From Platanthera guangdongensis (Eukaryota > Streptophyta > Magnoliopsida > Asparagales > Orchidaceae), in assembly GCA_039583875.1 (NCBI GenBank), contig CM077167.1, positions 155,569,545-155,633,544 on the forward strand: 64,000 nucleotides of DNA, read 5' to 3'. The notes beneath the pieces were generated by a model. That model was not told the origin of the DNA. It did no database searches and saw nothing but the letters and a program-made list of their open reading frames with translations. Position numbers and translations under genes: made by a program. Shown here piece by piece: positions 55,446 through 64,000 of this stretch (positions are counted from its first letter, which is position 1; the number at the start of each line of letters is the position of its first letter).

Positions 55446-58255
55446 CATCTCGGTTGATGACCCAGGTTAGGGATCTGGATGATGTTAGAATTGTCAGAGA
55501 TGCAACACTTGTGGGAGAGCTCAGAGCTACCCCAAAGGAAGTCCCCGAAGGAGGAGCCCAATTGGAGTTTGCCTGAGGTGATAGAGTAGAAGGGTGACAG
55601 AGGTGTCGAGGCTAGCAAGTAGATGAAACGACAAGGAGTGGAATCGAACAAAGGTTTTCTTATGCGGAACGACAGTGTGAACTTGCGGTGTAGCACGATT
55701 TTTGTCCCGTTTGTGGTCAATTGGCCACCTGCCATGTTTAGTGTCTCCGGATTGACGATACGATTCCGTGGATGCATCCAAATCTTTGTTTGCATGTTTT
55801 TTCATATATTACATGTTTTATTTATTGTAATCAGCCCCTCTACATTAACGACAAATCAAAACCGTTGATGTAAGGGATGCACTAAGTAGTCTTCTTTTAA
55901 ATATGAGGGGGCAGCCATCTTGTTGATTGAAAATTTTGGAGAGAAAGAATTCACGCAATCCGATGATCCTCTCACAATGACCACTCCGTGACGCCCTAAG
56001 TGACGACTCCATGATGCCCTAGATGGCGACTGCTAGGTTTGTTATTGTATCCCCTTGTATCCTTCTACACCACTATCCGATCCCCATCCTAAATCCCCAA
56101 ATAATACCTTTAGTTTTCCCCAGGAAACTCACGTTTCAGCCAACTGAAAGCTGAAGCATTTTTTCCTTTCCCTCCAAGAAACCCACGCCTCCATCCCTGC
56201 TGTTTTCTCCCAGCAGAAGTCTGATTCCTCCTTGTTCTATCGTGAAATCCACCTTTGCCTAACAATGCCTAAAACCCTTTCCCCAGTTTCATTATAATTT
56301 CCTATGACCCAACTTTGCTTTCCAGTGGTTTCCCTACCTGGATTCCTATATCCCTCCTAGCTTGCCACCAAAACAGTCTAGGACAGGAATTTCAGCCCCC
56401 AAATCCAATTTTTCGATTCAAACGCCCCACCGATTCCTTGATTTCAGCCCTCCAGCCATCTCTGAAGCACCGTTACGGGTACGAGTATTGGGTACGATAC
56501 GTATCCGATACAGTGGTATGTGGAGATAAAAAAAATAAGGATACAGGTACTTTCGGGGCACGATGTTAATAAAATTGATATATGTATATATATGTATATA
56601 TATGCCACCTTTTTTTAAAGAGAGAATATAAAATATAGAAAAAATCATATTGAGCAAGTCGAAAAAACATCTAATCCTCAAATATATATTAAATTAACAT
56701 ATAATCAAATTTAAATCAAATTTTTGTAGTTATAACGGTAAAAATAAACTTAAGTCAGGATCACATTTTGTTACTATCATAAACAAACACCACTAGTTGC
56801 ATTTTTGAGTAATTTTTTCTTTTCTAAAAAACATGAAAAAAGTTTTGGTTTACTTTAGGAAAACATAATCATATCACAAAATGCAGAACGATCTATCAAA
56901 TCCAAGCTTATCCTCAGAATAGAATAGCAGGTCTATCCATCGAGTATCAGGCACGTTTCCGGTACCTGATCTTGCTCTAAAGAGTGGATCTTGAGTGTAA
57001 CATCAAGTATGTAGGAATTTCCTTAAAAATACTCTAGCATAATTACAATGATTCGATAGTCTATCATCTGACCACTCACACTCTTTATGAGTGTTGGGGC
57101 ACACTGCATGCTAACCCCACCAGATGAGTTCTTTCTTATGAGGGGCACTCGCCACACTCTAGAGTCACTTAGATGGTCTTCATATTCGTGATGTTTATAC
57201 ATACCTCCTGATGAGCCCCCTAATGTGTCACATTCCCCGATAGACATTTGATACTTTATGAGCTCATATTTGAATGTTGGCGTCTTACACAAGCTTTTGG
57301 ATACTCATCACACACTCGATGAGTTTTTTTACACTACGCTGAAAGAGCCTCCTAATAGGCCCCCACATTATAAAGATTTTCGGGCCATTGTCAGACTGCC
57401 CCTAGAGAGTGTGATGTGCGTCATTTACATCATTTGCATGTGCATGTGAAGTTATTTGTTCATAATTTACATGTGTTACTTTAGTCCGTTCGATGTAGGA
57501 TTAATGCAGATAATGAATCTTTTAAATCTCATGTAGATAACCATAAGATGGAGCAGTTATTTCATGAAGACGGACAGGTAATAGTGCGATTCCACATTGA
57601 AAGGCTCCCTTGGAGACCTGCTAAAAATTTGAGCGTCATGAGATTGGTTCAAAGCAAATGCTTACGCGCATGATATCCCTGAGAGTATGCATATCCATAC
57701 CATATATAATATTGAGGACCAGATGCCATGCTAAGAGGCTCGAGTATTTGGACCCGTTGATACAGGATGGTCCTATGCGATGAGGAAAATGTAGGCGGTC
57801 ACTCCTATTGCAACCATACATATCAGACAAATTTAAACTTGCAATAACTTTTCTTTATAACTCAATTACAAATGATAAATCGCTGTAGTTAAAACATACG
57901 AGGAAGGAAACAAGAGAGATTGTATAAACACAAGAGCGCACGGAAGTAAACGATTAAATAAATTGGAACTTACAAAGACGATTTGGAACACAGATTACAA
58001 ACCAACATCTCGCGAGTGGAGAATTAAAACAAATATTCAACTCGAAAAATCAACAAACAAACCTTGAATATCACAACTAAATTGAGGGGAGGGCTTGAGT
58101 TATCTTCAGAAGGTTGTCGGGAAGCCAAGATCATGAAACGGGACTGGTTTTAAACCTCCTGATGAAGGCCCAACTGCTGGCCATTGATGATGGTGACTGG
58201 GAATGGTTCAGATTGCCAGGAAATGGGATAGGAGGGTCTGGAAATAAGCCAACAG

Positions 58256-58361
58256 CTGCTGAAGGTGGCTGTCCTGGAACCTGGACAACAACTTGGAATG
58301 TTGCTGGGCTGCTGAAGGTGGCTGTCCTGGAACCTGGACAGCAACTTGGAATGTTGCTGGG
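58256..58361. repeat. 53-bp tandem duplication
   Basis: A segment beginning GCTGCTGAAGGTGGCTGTCC and ending AATGTTGCTGG occurs twice in direct succession with one difference (ACAACAACT against ACAGCAACT). A partial third start follows. Confidence 0.85.
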
Positions 58362-58508
58362 CTGCTGGGTGGTGGCTGGGCCAGACATTTGTGGACTGGA
58401 CAGCTGATGGGAGGAATTTGGGGCTGGAAACTGCTGCCCAGGAAGTTTATACAGCAGGGGTGGCCGGTTGGGGAGTAGTATTCCAGGACATGCTGGAATG
58501 TGAGGGGT

Positions 58509-58528
58509 GGGGGGGGGGGGGGGGGGGG
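58509..58528. repeat. Homopolymer run of 20 G
   Basis: Twenty consecutive G, preceded by GGGGT. Runs of this length are prone to polymerase slippage and to base-calling and assembly error, so the length is uncertain. Confidence 0.8.
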
Positions 58529-59589
58529 CTGGATGGAAAGGTATTTTGAGAGGAGTTCCCACTTGTATTCAGCAATTGGGAATGAAATACAATCTGGAAT
58601 GTAGTCCCAAATCCCAAAAGAACACCTACTGCTTGCAGAAATTATTCGCCGGCGCTCTCGCTTTGGCCCTCCACATGGTGGAAAACTTATGCTTGCTTTG
58701 CCTAATATAAATAAATTGCTTCGCTTAAATTATCGTTTGAGATTTAATTATTTATTGCTTTCATTGTTCTCTCTGTCACGTCTTCTTGTCATACTACATA
58801 TAAGAGAGCTACATAATTGCACCTCACTTAGGGTTGTTTGTTACTCACACATCCATGTGTCCCACCCTTCATCAGACAGTGTTTAGGCTCATTGCATGAT
58901 TACTCACATTACATTTAGGGTTAGGAGATCACCAATTCGCCACCTATTGATTCGTCCTGTGTCATTTTCTTTGTTCGATACTTTACTCCTTTGCCTAGAT
59001 TATGTGGTAGCTGGTAGGAATATAAATAAATGGTTGGATAAAAGATATTGAATTTGCGGAGAATTTTATTTGGTTTTTAGGATTTTAAGCAGTTAAAACC
59101 TCGACGCCTTCTTAAATTGGGTTTTGATTATTTTGAAAAATATTTAATATTTATTATAATTTTTAAATTTAAATTTACTTGTTTTGGCTTAAGCTCTTAA
59201 AGTGACAGATCTATTCGTTCACAATCTTATTGGTTGGTCAAGCTAATAAGCCGTAACAAAAGTACAATAATGCACACTAAAGTTGCTAGCAAGTACACTA
59301 GTAAAATAAAAATATGCAAGTGCGTACAAAATAAATTCGTAAAAAAGGTAATTGTTGTGTAGTAAAATTACATCTTTTTTTTATAATATTACATCTTGAT
59401 TTTTTGCAATATCATCATTACTATAAAGTTATTGTTAATCTACAGAGATTCAAAATTACTGAAAAATAGATAAGAGATATTGCTCTTCATTCATCTCAGC
59501 TTGGGTAACCACAATACCACATCAAAGAGCGTGGTTTAATTGGTCACAACTTTCTTGTTTCTATTCATGACCAGCTGGTGTTTGATTTG

Positions 59590-59773
59590 TGTTAGAAAAG
59601 ACCCATTTAATCTAGGCCCATTATGTATCATTTATTGTTTTTTTCTCTCCTCTTTAGTCCCACATCATGTATAGGACCTTTTTCTCTATTTCTCTCATCT
59701 ATATATTTGTACTCATTCTTTGTATTTTAAACAAGTGAACATATATAAAAGGTTGGCTTTTTCCTTCTCTACA
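59590..59773 (+). repeat. H 5' LTR
   Basis: It begins TGTTAGAAAAGACCC and ends TTCTCTACA, 184 bp. It is the same length as the G LTR and collinear with its reverse complement. Confidence 0.88.
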
Positions 59774-60348
59774 TGGTATCAGAGCCAGGTTGTCCTGCTG
59801 CGGGGGTGTGTTGAGATTATATTAGCCAGCAGGAGACGTGTGTGTGAGACCGCGTATTTGGCTTCCCCATCACGTTCCAGGTCTGGGTGTTGACCCCGGT
59901 GGGCCCCCTTGTGGCGGAATATCCCCGCGGTCCTGTGGTTGGGGTTAATCCCACACCGCCTGCAGACTTCTCCCCTTTGTGTTCAAGTACCCCGCCACCC
60001 TTCATCTCAACACCTGGGTTTTGAGATGAACTAATGGATTGACGGGTTCTAACTTGGTATCAGAGTCAGGTTGTCCTGCTGCGGGGGTGTGTTGAGATTA
60101 TATTAACCAGCAGGACACGTGTGTGTGTGTGACCGCATATTTGGCTTACCCATCGCGTTCCAGGTCTGGGTGTTGACCTCGGTGGGCCCCCTTGTGGCGG
60201 AATATCCCCGCGGTCCTGTGGTTGGGGTTAATCCCACACCGCCTGCAGACTTCTCCCCTTTGTGTTCATGTATCCCGCCACCCTTCATCTAAATACCTGT
60301 ATTTTGAGATGAACTAATGGGTTGGCGGGTTCTAACTTGGTATCAGAG
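59774..60348 (+). repeat. H leader replaced by two copies of a 281-bp unit, each ending in a primer-site sequence
   Basis: TGGTATCAGAG occurs at 59774, 60055 and 60338, spaced 281-283 bp. Between them, 59786-60066 and 60067-60347 are near-identical copies starting CAGGTTGTCCTGC. They contain CCCCCTTGTGGCGGAATATC and end GGTTCTAACTTGGTATCAGAG. This unit is not in the leaders of F or G. Confidence 0.88.
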
Positions 60349-63131
60349 AAAGGTTGTCCTGCCGCTCTGATTCTCGAGGACGGGGTCGGGGTGGACGACC
60401 TCAGCCTAAGTGCTCGTTCTGCGGCAAAGACGGGCATCTTGAAGCCACGTGCTATCGCAAACATGGTCGCCCTCCTCGTCCGCAGGCCTCTGTTGCTGCC
60501 ACCGACCCCTCTTCTACTCGTACTGACCTCGACGAGGTTCGTCTTCAGCTCCAGCATCTTCATGGACTGCTTAGCCGCCCACCTGCCTCGGTTGCCTCCG
60601 CTGCCTCCATCTCCAATGAAGGTATCGCCTGCCTCTCCTCTGGCCCGCTATGTATCCTCGATTCTGGTGCCACTCATCACATCACCTCTGTTCGGCCGCC
60701 TCAGTACTTGTCTTCACCTCACCCGAAGTACATTACTGTGGCCAATGGGGCATCTGTTCCTGTCTCTGAATGTGCTGATATTCCTCACCTCTTCTCTCCT
60801 CCTGCGCTCGGCTATTTACGTTCCGGGCTCTTCTTTCAATTTACTTTCTGTTGGTCGCTTTACTACTGATTCTAATTACTCAGTGACATTTACTTTCTCT
60901 TCTTTTCTGATACAGGATCAGCAGACGCAGACTATCATTGGTAGGGGGCGGCTGCAGAACATGCTCTACCTTCTTGACGACTCTCCTACTATCCTCGCAT
61001 CTATCTCCTCTTCAGATTGGCATCGCCGTCTTGGTCATGCTCCTCTTCCAGTCCTCCAGAAGGCTCTCCCGGATGTCTCTCTTCCTGCATTTCAGTGTGA
61101 AACATGTATTTTTGGCAAACAGCCCCGTTCATCTTTTCCTTCTCATTGTACTCGGAGCTCCGCTCCTTTAATTTTGGTACACTCTGATATATGGGGTCCG
61201 TACAAAATTACTAGTATTTCTGGCTACCGGTACTTCCTTACTTTTATTGATGATTACTCTCGCATGACGTGGTTGTATCTCCTACGGGATCGCTCTGAGC
61301 TTCCCCGCGTCTTCAGGGCCTTCATTCTTGAGACTCGCACTCAATTCTCTGCGCCCATTCGTACTATTCGTACTGACAATGCGCGCGAGTACACTAGTGA
61401 TGACTTCGCGACCCTCTGCTCTGAGTTTGCCATTCTTCACCAAACCTCGTGACCGTATACTCCACAATAGAATGGTGTCGTCGAACGCAAGAATCGTCAC
61501 CTTCTTGATGTCGCTCGTTCCCTTATGCTTTAAATGCATGCTCCCAAACCGTAGTGGAACTTCGCGCTCTCCACGACCTGTTTTCTCATCAACCGTCTAC
61601 CCTCTTCCATCCTCCAGTATGCTACTCCCTTCGGCCTCCTCTTTCCCTCCACTCCGCCTTTTTCTGTTCCTCCCCGGATTTTTGGTTGTACCTGCTACGT
61701 TCACCAACTTGGTCCCTCTACAGACAAGTTGGATCCCCGTGCAGCCAAACATATCTTTGTGGGCTATTCGCGCACTCAAAAGGGTTATGTGTGCTATTCG
61801 TCTGCTACCCGCAAGGTTACTGTCTCTGCGGATGTCACTTTCCGCGAAGATCTTACCTTCTTCTCTGCTATGGATATCGCTCCTGGTCCAGACCCCGTCG
61901 TTCGTCCTGTCATCCCTGCTCCCCGCTCCTCATCATCTCCTCCTCCTGCCATGCCTCCGGTCCGTCCACCGCCACCAGTTATCCGGGTCTATTCTCGTCG
62001 CTCTCCTCATCCCGTTTCCCCCCTGCAGTCGGCTTCGACCTCTGGTGCTCCGCTACCTGCTGCTTCGTCTCCCGCATCCACCGCTCATCCGATGGCGAAT
62101 TACGTCTCTCTACATCGCCTTTCACCACCACTTCTTCACTTTGCCACATCATTATCCTCTGTTTCTGTCCCTAACTCTCTGCAGGAGGCGCTTCAACATC
62201 CAGGCTGGCGGGCTGCCATGAACGAAGAAATGACGGCTCTTTGGGCCACCAGACCTGGGTCCTGGTTCCCTTACCTCCCGGTCAGCACCCTGTTGGGTGT
62301 AAATGGGTTTTCGTCATCAAGCATGCTCCGGATGACACTATTGCTCGACTGAAGGCCCGCCTTGTGGCCCGTGGCTTCACTTAACACGAGGGCCTTGATT
62401 ATGAGGAAACCTTCTCTCCGGTGGCTAAGCTCAACACCGTCCGTGTTCTTCTATCCGTGGCGGTGCACTGACACTGGCCCCTTCATCAGCTCGATATCAA
62501 GAATGCATTTTTGAATGGCGATCTTCAAGAAACTGTCTACATGCGCCAACCGCCCGGGTTTGAGACCACGGGGGAGTCTCGTGTGTGTCTTCTCAAGAAA
62601 TCCATCTATGGTCTCAAACAATCCCCTCGGGCGTGGTTTGACAAGTTCAGCAAGGTGGTTCGGGACATGGGGTTCACTCGGAGTTCTGCAGATTTCTCCC
62701 TATTCACCCGACACCGGGCCACTGGAACTGTCCTTCTGTTGGTTTATGTTGATGACATACTACTCACTGAGGATGACTCAAAGGGGATTCAAGAGGTCAA
62801 ACAACATTTGAGCACTGTGTTTCAGACCAAAGACCTGGGGCGTCTTCGCTATTTCCTTGGTCTCGAGATCGCACGACGGCCAGACGGGCTTGTCCTCTCC
62901 CAACGGAAGTACCGTCTCGATCTTCGCAAAGACGCTGGTCAGTCTGGTTGCAAGCCAGCTAGTACTCTGATGAAGGCAAATCACAAATTATGTGCTCATG
63001 CCTCTGATGATGATTTGCTTCTTCAGAACCCGGAATACTATCGACGCCTTATGGGAAAGTTGATCTATCTAACGATCACAAAGCCTGATATATCGTTTGC
63101 GGTTGAGGTTGTCAGTCGGTTCATGCATGCT
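60349..63131 (+). pseudogene. H gag C-terminus, protease, integrase and RT remnant
   Basis: It opens within Gag just before the zinc knuckle CSFCGKDGHLEATC (about 60412); about 260 N-terminal residues are missing. Protease has ILDSGATHHITSVRP (about 60655-60705). HRRLGHAPLPVLQKALPDVS and CETCIFGKQ form the zinc site. Integrase keeps all three acidic sites: VHSDIWGPYK, RTDNAREYTSDDF and NGVVERKNRHLLDVA. RT has MNEEMTALWA, a stop in GFT-HEGLDYEETF (about 62383), LDIKNAFLNGDL, and YVDDILLTEDD (about 62746). Stops near 61450, 61470, 61533, 62383 and 62470 and a frameshift near 62250 make it non-functional. Confidence 0.9.
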
Positions 63132-64000
63132 AATCATGGCGTTTTAGGTCCAAATCTTTATGTCGGCCGATATCTACAACAATGAGTGCAACTAATCATT
63201 AAAATATTGCACAATGTACATTTATACGAGACAATAGAAAATATAGGATATATATTAGTAGAGTATGGATGTCTTTGAAAGTTCTCAAACAAAAGACGAC
63301 CCAAAAACTACGACTACATAAAAATCCTCGGTAGATCATCCAAAGGGGACCTCTCAACCCGTGTTTCCTGGAATGAAAAACCCACAAAACGGGTCAATCC
63401 ACGGATGAGTAAGGATAAGTTTTCTCCTGCGTGACTGTTAGATTAAATTCTCAAAGAAAGGAAGTATTTTGCCAATATGTCTTATGCACAATGGTTTTTT
63501 TTAATGAAATAGAATGCATATATCAGTATTATTATTAAGTTTTTTTGAACATGCATGACTGTAGCATAGGTGAAACATATTTAAACTATGGTTAGTAGTT
63601 TTCATATCTAGTGTTTTTAGCTTACCATTAAAAATATTGAGCTTTAGTAATCCCCATGTTCCGAGTTTTACTTATTGTTAAGGGAGAACATGTTTCATGT
63701 TGTATTATCTTAAATATATAGTCTTACTAGGCACATCACAAGATTTGAGTAACCAGCGACCAACATACATGTTCTAGTTTGTTCCTTGCTCGAAACGCAG
63801 ACTAACAGTTAAATATATCTAACGTGTGAAAAAATGGGTCAGTTTTCGATTCAAGGCTCATATGATCTAGTGTGTCTTGTGAGTATGATGGTGTGCTACT
63901 ACCATTCACGAGAGAATCATCTTCACACCTATAACGCCCCGGTCTACTGTGGGTGCACTATTTGTTTGCAGACCAGTGACCCCAACCCATATCCACAGAT
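63132..64000. other. Right flank, nothing recognised
   Basis: AT-rich, with no supported gene. 63385-63415 has ACGGGTCAATCCA followed by TGAGTAAG, similar to 29715-29740. The last bases contain CATTCACGAGAG and ATAACGCCCCGGTC, which may start another repeat beyond the window. Confidence 0.4.

Larger units (their letters stand above)
54344..59589. other. Intron or intergenic DNA with local repeats, no gene recognised
   Basis: I found no eIF2B-epsilon exon and no transposon protein in these 5.2 kb. Visible structure consists of a degenerate tandem region (55100-55445), a short duplication (58256-58361), a G20 run (58509-58528), and a run of ATGTATAT words near 56580. ORFs at 57023-57292 and 58114-58562 have no recognisable domain; the second follows the duplicated sequence. 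Confidence 0.45.
59590..63131 (+). mobile_element. H: Ty1/copia element of the G family on +, rearranged and 3' truncated
   Basis: A 184-bp LTR (59590-59773) with TG...CA ends and a primer site is followed by a 281-bp unit in tandem. Then come a gag C-terminus, protease, integrase and RT closely matching G. The reading breaks off at about 63131 after VSRFMHA, so RNase H and the 3' LTR are missing. No TSD can be tested. H still has the integrase core that G lacks. Confidence 0.9.

Noticed and set aside
57023..57449. Possible eIF2B-epsilon hexapeptide-repeat exon downstream of 51410
   Set aside because: I checked frames here and through 64000 for I-G-x-G type repeats and found none.
58114..58562. 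ORFs on both strands around the 53-bp duplication
   Set aside because: Repetitive Trp/Gly- or Pro-rich readings over a duplication and a G run, with no homology I can name.

Overview
The window reads as nuclear DNA of a flowering plant with a large, retrotransposon-rich genome. There are no operons, rRNAs, tRNAs or CRISPR arrays. It holds plant Ty1/copia and Ty3/gypsy LTR elements with initiator-Met-tRNA-type primer sites (TGGTATCAGAGC and variants), TIR elements with correct target-site duplications (TSDs), and one conserved eukaryotic gene with GT-AG introns. The species cannot be named from the sequence. I estimate roughly 70% of the window is recognisable transposon sequence.

The only host gene I recognise is the epsilon subunit of translation initiation factor eIF2B, on the + strand. 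Three internal exons are visible at 16310-16624, 32247-32354 and 51192-about 51410. They splice in frame without a stop. The two introns between them are about 15.6 kb and 18.8 kb and are full of retroelements. The 5' exon(s) should lie left of the window. The exons for the hexapeptide-repeat and C-terminal catalytic parts should lie right of it. Nearly everything else here is therefore intron.

Layout: 149-15310 is a Ty3/gypsy element on + (TE1). It contains a related gypsy element on - (B, about 4141-13804), which in turn contains a copia element on - (C, 5675-10239). 16310-16624 is an eIF2B-epsilon exon. 16897-29131 is a mosaic on -: a truncated copia (C2) with a solo gypsy LTR in its integrase, a gypsy RT/RNase H fragment, an unrecognised remnant, then copia D with a second solo LTR inside its 3' LTR. 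About 30130-31862 is a copia fragment on + (E). 32247-32354 is the next exon. 33245-38654 is copia F on +. 39540-44265 is the young copia G on -. 45945-46640 and 47080-47665 are copia and gypsy relics. 48424-49044 is a Mutator-like TIR element carrying a palindromic repeat array. 51192-51410 is the third exon. 52150-53738 is a short non-coding LTR element (J). 54126-54340 is a Tourist-like MITE. 59590-about 63131 is copia H on +, rearranged and truncated.

C, D, E, F, G and H are related copia elements: similar LTR ends, similar PPT, and a GC-rich repetitive leader where a leader is preserved. Each intact-ended copy lacks or has broken a different module: C has no gag, G has no integrase core, and F has frameshifts and an altered integrase Asp. 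Several nevertheless have perfect 5-bp TSDs, so some probably moved with proteins supplied in trans. TE1 and B both seem to run from gag (or protease) straight into integrase without reverse transcriptase, which suggests a non-autonomous gypsy lineage.
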